Source of the DNA: Pohlia nutans
Taxonomy: Eukaryota > Streptophyta > Bryopsida > Bryales > Mniaceae
Direction of reading: 5' to 3'
DNA length: 64,000 nucleotides
Assembly (NCBI GenBank): GCA_022496805.1
Contig: CM040085.1
Span: 13,111,811 to 13,175,810, forward strand
How positions within the stretch are numbered: position 1 is the stretch's first letter; every line of letters begins with the position of its first letter. The translations under genes were made by a program, and so were the position numbers. Below the pieces are notes generated by a model that saw nothing but the letters and a program-made list of their open reading frames with translations, made no database searches and was not told the DNA's origin. Of the stretch, positions 25,917 to 37,500 are shown in pieces.

Positions 25917-26491
25917 AAGGACCGTAAGGCCGCCCCCACGCGGCTTTTGGAACTAGAAAGTGAGAAAATTCGGGTTCTTGGGCTTTGAATTGTAGGATGA
26001 GCAACAAGGAGACCCTAGCTCTTTTTGAGAACTAATTTGTAGGTACTTCTTGATCGAAAATTCATCAAGTGAGCGATTTTTGGTGATTTTTTTAAGTTGC
26101 AAGGAGGGTATTTAGGTGTCATTTCAGACCCTCATATCTTCCTCCTCACATCTCCAAATTACTTGAAATTTTTATCACATGTTTAGAATGATGATCTCTA
26201 CTCGCAGCAAAAATTTCAGAATTTTTGGAGCACTTTTGAACAATCCGATTTCATCATGTGTACAAAATACCCCGAACAAGTTCCATCAATTTTCTCAACG
26301 GTGGCATTTTCTCAAAAAATGTGCGATTTTGTTGATCCTTTTTTCATAAAAAAGCTACGTAAGTCTTCGTTAATTTCAATGGTGCCGATTGTCAAAATTA
26401 CCCCACACCAATGAGGAATTGAGCTTGCTACAAGAGCTAGTCAAGAAAACAAGAGCTAAGTTCAACACCCCCCCGGTCCTTTAGGAGTTAA
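25917..26491 (+). mobile_element. TTAA miniature element, family B copy 1
   Basis: The ends are TTAACCCCTAAAGGACCG and CGGTCCTTTAGGAGTTAA; the element is 575 bp. It shares its terminal 17 nt with family A but has a different interior. The interior contains CAACGGTGGCATTTTCTCA (26296-26314), as in family C. It is non-coding. A second copy in opposite orientation lies at 32318-32910. Confidence 0.82.
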
Positions 26492-28536
26492 GTTTATGAG
26501 TCGATCTTTTCAAGAGCTCTTTTACCCTGAAATCTTCAAAATTTTAGGTGAATTACTACAACATGAAATGAGGCATAAAAATCATCTCATTTCTGATGGG
26601 ATCACACATACATGAAGCCAACTTCCCATTAAATATATAGTAAAAATCCACATTGTAAAAAGTGCATGACGGATGAGAAAACTGTGTTTAATTCTGTACA
26701 TCATCCACTTTCTGGACGGCTGGACGTTTAGGGGTTAAAATGCAACCATGAAGTAAAGCAGACGAGGAAATTATTGTAAATTGAATGAGTTTATAGTAGT
26801 TTGCTTGGAACATAAGTTACATAGGGGCGGGCATAGAGACAACAACATCCTGACAAAACAGGGGCAGTGTATTACAATGGACACTCAATTGAACGTCTGT
26901 AAATACGACCTCTTTGCCGACAACCCCATGCACATCATCTGTGAGTGTCAAAGGACGATCAAAGGCTTGATGCCCGCCTGCAGGTAAGTATCATCAACAC
27001 TGCTGCTGCTCACCTCACCATTCAACACTCGCCAAGTGCAACCCAACAAAAAATTATAGCCTGTCATTCACCGCCCCGACTGCCACTTGCAGACCCACGA
27101 CGGAAGCTTCTTTACTATTTATTGTGCATAAAAATCATGACATTTACAAATTTTACCATTTCACCTGTATACAACGTTCAATTTATATTGAAGAAAAATA
27201 AAATAAATTCGAGAGAGTAACATGGGCCGTAGGTCTGCATGAATGAATTAGGATGGCTTTCCATGGAGAGCTTGAACCTACATGGTGACGTCAATTAGTA
27301 CTTTATAATGGCTTTTCTTAGATTGTAAATAACCATGTAGAAAAATGGGTTTACAAAACGAGTGAAATTGGTGGCAACTAGGAGTGAATGGGTGGGTTTA
27401 GGTATAAAAAGATTCTTGAATGCAACTTCTTATTGAATTTGAGACTTATCCATGGGTAAGAGACAAATAGAAGAAATCTGATATTATTATATAACGCAAA
27501 GAGGTTCATGCACGAACGCACACTCTCCACAATGATTCCGCCATTGGGACTATTATGTTGGAGTCACTCCGGTAAAAGCCAACCTAATCTATTATACAAC
27601 GTATGCATGCATGCTCACCACGATGGTTCTACCGCCAGAACAATTGTGCCGGGAGCTAGCAAAGGCCGAACTAATCAATGTAAAATCCAGATTCTATGTT
27701 TAACCCCTAAAGGTCACAAGGTGTCCCTAGAATTGACAATCCAAGAAAAACCATTATAAAGTACTTATTGGAGGGATGATTTTGGAATTGATGTACAAAT
27801 TATAGTTGTAGATTTTGAATTTTAGATTCCATCTGTACAATAAGATTCAAGAATGATATCACCAATATTTTGTTCTAAGATTTGAAAGTTAAAACTAAAA
27901 ATCCCTCTTAAATTTGATTACAAATAAAATATTAACATTGTTTGAATTTTTTTGTTGAAATGGATTTGAAATGTTATACTCTTGATGTGGTGATTTTTTT
28001 TAAATTTTATGTTTGTTAAATCTATGACCTCATTTCTGCAAAGACACTTTTAAACTAAAGTCAATGCAATTTTGGCTTGGTCAAAATTTCACATACTTCT
28101 ACATTTGTAATTTTAAAGAAATATGTACTCTAGTAACACCAAATCCAACCATTAGATAGGACAACAATTGGATAAAGTATCTCCGAAACAATGTTTTGTG
28201 GTAAAGAAGTTCATGAAGAGGGAGATCTGGAAGAACAAAAAATGTCATCGGGTTGGTAAAACATTTAGGATTTAATACCGCCCATTACTTATTCTAAGTA
28301 AAGATATTTTTAGAAGCCCCTCTTAGACCCTCGACTCAAAATCCCCCCCCCCCCCCCCCCCCCCCCTTTTTTTTTTGAAACCAAAATCCCCCCTTTGACG
28401 TTAATGCAAGCACTATTCACCAATGGGCCCCATTTTATGAAATTTCCATTTTAGGCACCCTAGGGACGTTTTGGCAAATTGTTTTGCAAATTTGGGGCCT
28501 ACAGCTCCAATTTTTTTTAGGGGATGCTCCCGATAA
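26492..28536. other. AT-rich spacer, no gene seen
   Basis: Orphan TTAA-type ends are ACGTTTAGGGGTTAA (ending 26738) and TTAACCCCTAAAGGTCAC (starting 27700). Small open frames at 26781-27220 and 27508-27759 show no recognisable domain. Confidence 0.45.
28343..28366 (+). repeat. 24-base C homopolymer followed by 10 T
   Basis: A run of 24 C is immediately followed by 10 T in an otherwise AT-rich spacer. Its length is likely unreliable in assembly. Confidence 0.8.
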
Positions 28537-29092
28537 TTTAAAATCTTAAGCGTGCAAGGAGCCCCGTGGAACCATGTTTGATCGTTTTTCAGTCAAACGT
28601 TGATTTTCACCTAGTTCTTAATTTCAAATGAAAATGGTCCCAACTAAGAAAGTGTGGAGGCTATCTTCTACTTTCTAGTCCAATTTACCATTCTTCAAAA
28701 TTGTTAAAAATTGAGTTTTTTTACAGCACTTTAAAGCTCAAAACCCTAAAATTTCAATATACATTATTGAGAAAGTTTTTATATCGAATTTCTCTTTATG
28801 TAAGCTCAAGATGCATGCTACCTACACTTTGCTGTTCATCACTATTATTTACATTTTTCCTAAAAGATTCCTACTATTCTAAGTATTTTGTTAATTACTG
28901 TGATTTTTACAAGAAAAATCTTTGAAAAATCTTATGAATTTTATTTTTATTTAAGTAATTATGAAAAAATCAAGGAAAATCGGTTGAACAATACCTTATA
29001 TGAGAAAAATACCAGAAAAATAATACATTTTAAAATGTGAAGAACTGATGAGGTTTGACCATGTAATTGTAGTGTAGACCCTGAAGGGTTAA
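28537..29092 (+). mobile_element. TTAA miniature element, family D copy 1
   Basis: The interior aligns along its length with the copy at 48983-49523 (TTAAGCGTGCAAGGA, AGGCTATCTTCTACTTTCTA, GATGAGGTTTGACC). The left outer end is eroded, while the right end CTGAAGGGTTAA is kept. It is non-coding, with the open frame at 28701-28925 not conserved as such. Confidence 0.7.
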
Positions 29093-29762
29093 ACCTTTGG
29101 AAGAGAGAATTCCTTTTCAGGTGGACCGCAACATGTACAAAATAGGAGGCAGGTTTTGTCATTTTGTCCTCTTGCATGAACGTCGAAGGGGGATTTAGAG
29201 TCAGGGCTCTCAGACTGTTCAGTTCTGTACAGTACAGTTGGTGGGGACTCAGTTGGATATTCTGCAGAGAGTGCTGAGTTAGTGAAGGGAATCTTTGGAG
29301 AACAGGAGAATCTCCATTGAGAAGGCATTTTCAAAGGGAGCATATGGGAATCATTTTAGGGTCGTTGAGCTACCTCGCAGGGATTTTTCTGCAATTTTTC
29401 ATTTTTCGAACAGGTGGCATCAAAGAAACAACATTGTAGCACTTTCATCCAGACTTTAGATGAAGTCATCATAATTGAATGAGAATTTGTTCAAATAGAT
29501 GAAAATATGTCAATGTGGATAAATGTTTTGTCGATAAAGGAATGAGTTTTGGGTCCAAATTTAGCTCTTCTTAAAAATAATTTTGTTTTCTGACTATATT
29601 TTGCCAACTAAAAAAAGGCTGCTTCCAGCTCTTCATATGTGATACTTCAATTAGGGAGGATTTTAGGGAGAATTTGACTTTTTAATGCTGACTACACTAC
29701 ACAATATAACATTTTTAAACACTCATGGCAAGTACCAATGTTCAATAAATGATTTTTGATCA
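29093..29762. other. Spacer, no gene seen
   Basis: Nothing was recognised between the family D and family E copies. An open frame at 29089-29343 on the minus strand has no recognisable features. Confidence 0.45.
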
Positions 29763-30318
29763 TTAACTCCTAAATTATGATAAAGGGGTATTGGAAAAAA
29801 CGTAGATGTGTTATAACATGTGACCACTTTATCTTCAATGAAGTTTGGTCCAATAGAGAAAATGAAAAGCAAAATGTTTTAAAATTATCTGTACGATCAA
29901 ATTTTCAAAAATAGTTTTAGATCTTCATGTAATGAATTTAGAAGCATTCAACTTCAAATTTTATCAAAATTAAAAATTCTATTTTAAGGATTTGAAATTT
30001 AGCCTATGATTGGTTAAAACTAAACATTCTATTCTAAAATTAAAACTAAACATTCTTCTCAAAGGAGAGAACATCATTACTTTCCTCAAATAGTAAATTT
30101 TACAACACCGGGACAATATTGAGGTCTTTGTCATTGAAAAATATCCTCAGTGGAGTTTAACTCGGATTGACATGATCCAAATTGGGTTGGAAAGTAGACT
30201 CGATTTCCTATTTTGAAAATATTTTTTATTTTTTTACAAAAAATATATATTTCTTTATGAACAGTTCGTAAAAAAGGGCAATGACCATAAAATGGTTGTT
30301 CGGGCACTTAAGGATTAA
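29763..30318 (+). mobile_element. TTAA miniature element, family E copy 1
   Basis: It is bounded by TTAACTCCTAAATTATG and GGGCACTTAAGGATTAA and is 556 bp long. The interior matches the copy at 48437-48986 (GTGTTATAA, GAGAACATCATTACTTTCCT, CAGTGGAGTTTAACT, GGTTGGAAAGTAGACT). It is non-coding. Confidence 0.75.
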
Positions 30319-30793
30319 CAATAATGGTCACATGGGCCTCAAAGTAAATTGTTCAACTTCCTAGAATGATGAGAGATTTTAGTTGAAATTGCTAAAATGA
30401 TGCAAATTTTAATGGATAATCAAAAGAAATTCTTAAAATTTACAAAATTTTAATCAAAATATCCATAATCTATGAATTAATTTTTCAAGATTTACAAGAA
30501 TTCTTGGCTCATGCTCATCTTTATCTGGGATGCCTTATACTACTTGTCAAGTCTATGTGCAAAAATTGGAGGTAAATCACTTCAAAAGTTGTTCAAATTC
30601 CTATGTTATTGTAGTTGTACTATATAACAGTTTGGTAAATATTTATTTTTAAAATTAAAAAAAAATTAAAAAATAGAGAGCTAGTTTTACAAACACTTAC
30701 AAGTACGGTGTTGATTCATTTGAAAAAAGTATAAAAAAGTATAAAAAATCCACTAAACAATGATAAGGTCCATTTCCACATAGGCAAGTGGGA
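30319..30793. other. AT-rich spacer, nothing recognised
   Basis: No coding region and no recognised repeat family. Confidence 0.45.
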
Positions 30794-31031
30794 CTAACCC
30801 GTAAAGGACCGAGGATTTATGGTTTTAAAATGCCAAATTTGATCGATCATATTGTGAAAAATGTGATTCAGATGAGACCAAATTTTATATCATCGGGATC
30901 AGTGAAGAACATTGCATGTGTTGGTCAAACAACAAATAAATTTGAACAAAAAGAAGTTCACATAGGACCTACTCAAAACTGCTAAAAAAACATGAGGTCC
31001 AATTTGAGTTACTTGGTCCTTTAGGGGTTAA
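30794..31031 (+). mobile_element. TTAA miniature element, family A copy 4
   Basis: The left end is CTAACCCGTAAAGGACC (first T changed) and the right end is GGTCCTTTAGGGGTTAA. It is 238 bp long with all family A internal landmarks. Confidence 0.82.
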
Positions 31032-32317
31032 AGAAAGAGAAGAAGATTCTAGATATTCCAAGTCTCACTGTTAATCTTTGACAAGTTAGCCTGTTAGCCT
31101 GTTAATCTTTGACTGTTAATCTTTGACAAGAGGAGGGATATTCCTCTTGATATACCTTGGTAATTTTTAATAAAAAAACTAGTACGTAACATAAAAATAC
31201 CATTATTATTTATATGCAACTTAAGAAGGATTCTATCCTCTTCGTGAATGAAGAGTCTACTTATTTTTAATTTTGTTTGGTTTATGTCCATCTTACTTAT
31301 TTTGTAACATTCACGAGTTTTGTTATTGAAGTTCTTTCTGATGTGACATTTTGGTAAAGAGGCAACAAATGGTAGTACTTTGTCATTAGTTGTCTATATT
31401 CATGTGGCTTAATTAGTACATAACATTCACTAGCATGCATTGTCCCTACCTTGGCTCTACAGTAGATGGTGTGGAATATTTCACACAACTATACTTCATC
31501 GATAGCTAAGTGAATAAAGTGGACAGGTGGAGGCTAAAGGTGATGAGCAGAGTGCATGAAGGAAAGGCAATGGGCATGAAGGTTACTGAATGTTATGAGA
31601 ACTATCATCAATAAACTCTTCATTTCCACTATTTTGAAAAAAGAACACCTATTGTAAGTAGTTAAGTAGTTACCACCCCTTTCCAATCCACTGTCCTCGA
31701 GGCTCAAGTTGCTAGGTAGAAGTACCTAAAAGTGATAATTTAATCTACCTAAACTATTTCGGGACCACCTATTAATAGGGAGATATTTTTCTTATGTTGA
31801 AAGTTGCTTCCCTGGGAATAGAGAAATTTATTGGTTTTAGATCAAGTAATGGGTGGTTGTGTCAGAAGTCTTTAAATCATTCTTGTGGAATTGGTCGCTT
31901 TAAGGTTCTTTTCATTCATATAAGTTCAATTAGCTTGGAGATGGTTTATTCAACCTTCAATTTTGAGGTGTGGGTGATGAGAGCGAGAGAGTACTTTAGC
32001 CCGATCAATGTGAATGAAGAGCTTGTTGGAAGATGTTAGAGGAAGTGTAAGTGCTGCAACTCAGCCACAAAAATCAAGTTCGCGTGTCCTACCCTTGATG
32101 CCTTCTTTAAAGGATAAACTCTATGTGGATGATAAAATCTCCACTCCGCAATCTATTCATAAGACATCACCTTGTGTTACCATCATTCTTGAAAATCCAA
32201 ACTTTGAATGTGGTGTTGTTTCGTAGTAAGAACTCCTGTCCTTTTTCAAAGCCGGCGTGAATAAAGTGTCTGTTCGACCCACCCATGATTCTATGACCAA
32301 TCATCTCTAAAGTGAGT
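31032..32317. other. Spacer, no gene seen
   Basis: A short TGTTAATCTTTGAC motif is repeated near 31070-31130. The open frame at 31794-32039 (81 codons) has no recognisable domain and no splice context that I can support. Confidence 0.4.
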
Positions 32318-32910
32318 TTAACCCCTAAAGGACCGGGGAGGGGGGGGGGGGTGTTGAACTTAGCTCTTGTTTTCTTGACTAGCTCTTGTAGCAAGCTCAA
32401 TTCCTCATTGGTGTGGGGTGATTTTGACGATCGGCACCGTTGAAATTAAAAAAGACTTACGTAGTTTTTTTATGAAAAAAAGATCAACAAAATCGCACAA
32501 TTTTTGAGAAAATGCCACCGTTAAGAAGATTGATGGAACTTGTTTGGGGTATTTTGTACACATGCTGAAATCGGATTGTTCAAAAGTGCTCCAAAAATTC
32601 TGAAATTTTTCCTGTGAGTAGAAATCATCATTTTAAACATGTGCAAAAAATTTCAAGTAATTTGGAGGTGTGAGAAGGAAGATATAAAGGTCTAAAGTGA
32701 TGCTTAAATACCTTCCGTGCAACTCAAAAAAATCACCAAAAATTGCTCACTTGATGAATTTCCGATCAAGAAGTACCTACAGATTCGGCTCTCAAAAAGA
32801 GCCATGGTTTCTTTGTTGCTCATCCTACAATTCAAAGCCCAAAAACCCGAATTTCCTCACTTTCTAGTTCCAGAAGCCGCGTGGGGGCCTTACAGTCCTG
32901 TAGGCGTTAA
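32318..32910 (-). mobile_element. TTAA miniature element, family B copy 2
   Basis: The ends are TTAACCCCTAAAGGACCGG and CAGTCCTGTAGGCGTTAA. The 593-bp interior is the reverse complement of copy 1 (25917-26491), including a GAGAAAATGCCACCGTT block and GGTGTGGGGTGATTTTGAC. A run of about ten G lies next to the left end. Confidence 0.82.
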
Positions 32911-33369
32911 TCTTGTTTTATATCTTACGTTGGGATTTAACACCAAAGTTCTCTTTTATCATATATTTCCCAATTATCTATTCACACATACGTTAAAAGT
33001 GATATTAGCAAAGTGAATCTAATCCAAACGTATTCAAATTCGTTAGTTGCTAAAACAAAACACATCATTCCCAACAAAGTTTGTCTCATAACAGAATGAT
33101 GTCCAAGAAGAATGAATTCTGTTACCTTGGATTTTGAGAATAATTAGATGATAAGATCCTAGCATTGTCCAAGCACATCTGCAGCCACCGACCTTCCGCA
33201 CAAAGGTGGGAGCAATCTCTGAAATGAACACAGGGTGTTCATTTCAGGGGTCAATTTTGGATGCTCCCACCTAAATTTTTAGAATATCAATGGATGCAAG
33301 CATGCAACGATTCTCGAAGCCCAGTTTCCAAAACAAATTAGACCAATTTCCAAAGCACACTATTATAAA

Positions 33370-33807
33370 TATGTATATGTGCCACTGCTCCTGTCGATGT
33401 GTCAGTCGTCCCTTCCGCTGCAGTGCTCAGAGTCCTTCCTTTGTACACAACAAACAGGAGGAGAAAAGGATTTCAATCTGGGCTCAGTGATTCAGTTCGC
33501 ATCAACTTGTGATGATCGTGAAGAAGAAGAAACGAGCAGAGAATTGTCGATCAGTGCGCCGGGTCTCAGTTTTGCAGGCTCAAGCTTCTGCGGTTGTTTC
33601 GGTTTTCAAGCTTTTGCTTAGATTCCTGCAATGGAGCTGGCTGGTGCGGCGAGCTTGTTCGTGCGTTTTGAGCTTCGAAATCATACCAGCTTGCGGAATT
33701 GTGAATAACAGTAGCTTGTATTATTTAAAAGAATCCTCTGTGCAAGCGGCGTCGTCTGAGGATTTTGTGGACTCTATATGATCCCTCTTTGGATTTAAAA
33801 TTTTAAG
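33370..33807 (+). promoter_or_regulatory. Probable SOS1 5' UTR exon
   Basis: This stretch is less AT-rich than its surroundings and ends in TTTTAAG|GTAAGC, a good splice donor at 33808. Possible acceptors before the SOS1 start are GAGCAG (ending 34436) and AATGCAG (ending 34472). A leader intron in SOS1 is inferred from these sites only; no transcript evidence is available here. Confidence 0.4.
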
Positions 33808-34492
33808 GTAAGCGGTAGATTCCTCTCTCCTTAATAGTCAACGGCAGGACAGATTGTTTGTGTACACGTTGACCGTGTGCTCATTAAAACGTTTCGTTTG
33901 TACAAAAGAATTTTGTACGATTTGTGATTTGTTGTTAAATCTCCCCCCCTAAACCCTGATTTTCTTTTTTTTTCTCTTTTTTTCTTTCCTTTAATTTTTT
34001 TTGGAATAGTTTTCGGCATCTTTGCATATGAATTAGTTGCTTCTTCTCCTTCTCTTCAACAGAATCTCTTTAAACACGTTCTCTGTAATTTCAAAACGGG
34101 TATTATCACAATCTCAAAACCTGCTTTATAGTCGTTTCCTCGGGAACTCCGTCAGCTTTTGCACCAAAAGTGTTGGTACGGAAAAGCCCTTCAAGAATTT
34201 GGAATGTCAATGATCTATACGAAATTTGGGGAGCCTCTCTCCTTTACTTTCTATCTGCATAGAATATGCATATAATCTTCAGCTTTTTCTTAGAGTTTTG
34301 CCACAGGGACTGACTTTAATGGTGCCCAGAATTTGCAAAGCACAAGAAACTATCCTCCTCTTTTTTTTTTCCGTGTACAAGAAATCTGTTAATGCACAAT
34401 GTAGGTTTTTTGATTTTTTTTTTGGTCCGAGCAGAAAGCCATGAGGTTATTGATATAGATCTGGAAATGCAGGAAGGAGAGATTGGGGCCCA

Positions 34493-34513
34493 ATGATCGA
34501 AGTGGCGCATTGA
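34493..34513 (+). other. Short upstream ORF before SOS1
   Basis: An ATG followed by five codons and TGA lies 29 bp before the SOS1 start codon. It lies in the leader with either candidate acceptor. Short upstream frames can lower translation of the main frame; no effect has been shown here. Confidence 0.4.
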
Positions 34514-34542
34514 ATCCCTGCAACAAGAACATCTGTGGAGCC

Positions 34543-37500
34543 ATGGGATCTACGGAGCCAGCGATGGCACCCGTGTCTGCAACGGAAGAAGCAGGCCCAC
34601 AAGTGGCCATTCTGTTTGTAGGCGTGTCGTTGTTTCTGGGCATTGCATGCCGCCATGTCCTCCAGGGCACCCGAGTCCCCTACACGGTGGCGTTGCTGCT
34701 TCTGGGCATTGGCCTTGGAGGATTAGGTCAGTTTTGACAAAATTGCTCACTTTCAGCTGAAAAAGGCGTTCAGTTAGTTCCCTACCATTTGTACAATCTG
34801 ACCGTGGTACCCTCTTTGACTAATTTCATAGTTTTATTCTGCACTGTGCTTGATCACATATTAGGTTTTTTTTTTTTTTTTCGTTACTTACACTCTGCCC
34901 CCTCTAATGCCACTCTGTGGAAGTTATCCAATCAGATGTACAGACTCAGAGGAATGTGCAATTAGAGTGTGTCGTTAGAGAGGGTTGAGTGTATGATTTT
35001 TTAACCCCTAAAGAACCAAGAAGCCCAAATTGGGCCTCACAATTTTTATAGCAGTTTTGTATGGGTCCTATGTAGACTTCCTTTTATTCAAATTTCTTTG
35101 TCTTTTGATCAACATATGCAATGTTCTTCGCTGATAAAATTTGGTCCTATCTGAATTATTTTCACAAATATGATCAATTGAATTTGTTATTTTAAAACTA
35201 TGAATCCTTGGTTCGTTAAGGGTTAAGTTGTGTGATGAGGTAGTTCTGGAGTTACTAAATTAGCCATCTCTTTTTTTTTCTGCAGAATATGGCACTGCGC
35301 AAGGTTTGGGTGTACTTGGGGACAGCATTCGAATGTGTAAGTGTTTCAGTCTCCTGCACGGTTTTTGAATTTTAAAAAAGAAAAGAAAAAGTTCATGTGT
35401 GTGGTGGTGTTTTGAATATGATGTTGTTCTATTTGGTGCTCTTTTGGTGCAGGGTCAAATATTGATCCCGGGCTCATTTTGTTTCTGTTTCTGCCTGCTC
35501 TCCTTTTCGAAAGCTCCTTTGCCATGGATTTTCACCAGATCAAGGTAATGAATTTTTACTCAGCGCACACCCTTGCTTTTTCTTCCTGGAGAAAGTTGTG
35601 GTTACTGATTTTGTGATTTAATGAAATGGTGTGTGCTTGTACAGAGATGTTTTTTTCAAATGTTCCTTCTGGCTGGTCCGGGGGTCCTGATATCAACATT
35701 TCTCCTTGGTACCTTGGTGGTTGTGAGTATTCAAACCCTCTAAACTAAACCCCACGGGCTTACTTTTTTTTGGGAGAATCTTGCTCATAACTTCTACTCC
35801 GTTGAACCAAATGGGATTTTTTAAATGCCAAATTGAACATACTTAAGGCATCTATACTTCTTTAGAATAGAGCCAGTGTAAATTAGAAAGAGAATCGTGC
35901 TTAAAATGGAGTTTAAAAGAGATTTTGGGTGTGGGAATCAGGACATCAGGAATTTAGGACCTCACTGATTTTTAACGATTTCCGTGCGATGTTCGATATT
36001 TCATGGGTTCGTGCATTTTTCGCATGGATTTCGTACGGATTTTGTGCTAATTCTGCACTGAATCCGCACGGCTTCTACATTCACTCTTTTCGTTATCTAA
36101 CAAAGTGTAGAATCTGTGCGGAATTAGTGCAAAATTGGTGTAAAATCCGTGCGAATAATGTACGAACTCATGAAATATCGGATATCGCACGGAAATCGTT
36201 TAAAATCCGTGGGGTCCTAAATTCCTGATGGAAAGCCATGTCCTTTAAGGGTTAAGATGGACAGAAGAGAGAATAGTTGGGGCTCTTGACAATGTTTTGC
36301 ATGGTGTGTCAGAAGCTGTTATAGAATGTTATGTTGTGTGGAGTCATCACTTTGATATTAGGTTCTGAATATTTAATAAGACCTTGGTCCGTGGATGGTG
36401 GAACAGAAGGTGTTGCCATACAATTGGAACTGGAGCACTGGGCTTCTGCTGGGAGGCCTGTTGAGTGCCACGGACCCAGTGGCAGTGGTGGCATTGTTGA
36501 GAGAATTGGGTGCCAGCAAGAAATTGAGCACTCTCATTGAGGGCGAGTCTTTGATGAATGACGGGTGAGTAAACGTGCATAGATGCTGCTTCATGTCGTT
36601 CATTAGAAGTGGAATGGTAGCTTTATTCTAGTAAGCCCAACCAAGTGCTATTTATATGAAAATGTAAAATGGAAAACTAATAGATGGGACAATGAGTAGA
36701 CTCATAGCATAATAGAGCAATGGGAGACAACACCCTTTTGCAATGGGACCACAGTCTAATTACAATTAGAAACTAAGTTTACGTGGCAATGACACAGTAG
36801 TCCCAAAATTCATGGCATTCCTTCATTACTTAGAAAAGTGGATTCTCTTTCAATCTAGTTTTCAAAAGGGTGCTTCATTGCACTACTCTATTATGCTATG
36901 CTAGAAGTAATTGAATAAACAATAATTTGAATAGACAGTAATTAGGATAGACCAAGTACTTTGAATTAAACTGTGACAACTGACCTATTTCACTTTATGA
37001 ACTAAAAATTATTATGATGATAACAATTTACAGTCTCTGTTTTAACCCAGATGGCTAAAAGTGTCCGCTTCAAGAGTTGACACAAATCATTTAGGAAGCT
37101 TAGGATGAAGAAATCATACGCTATGTTTTTGAATGATGGAGATCTCTTTTGGAAGTTACTATAATCGACTATGGTTTTTCTGTTTTTAGTTTGAGTTAGC
37201 AGTTGCATACATCATGTGGCTTGTCAAAGATATGAAGACCTCATTTCCCATTGCACTGGCATGATTTTTGTCTAGGTTTGATTTGAGAGAGGAGGAGGTT
37301 ATGGTGGCTTGAGGACACTAATATTGTGAATTGCTCTGGATATCAGGACTGCGATTGTTGTGTTCCGTTTGTTTTTACAGATGGTAGAGGGGAAACATTT
37401 TGGTGCTGGTGATGTGATTTCATTTCTCTGCAGGGTCTCATTGGGAGCGTAAGTGATGCTCGTTTCTTGATTTGTTTGGAAGTTTTTACTTCGGTGAGGT

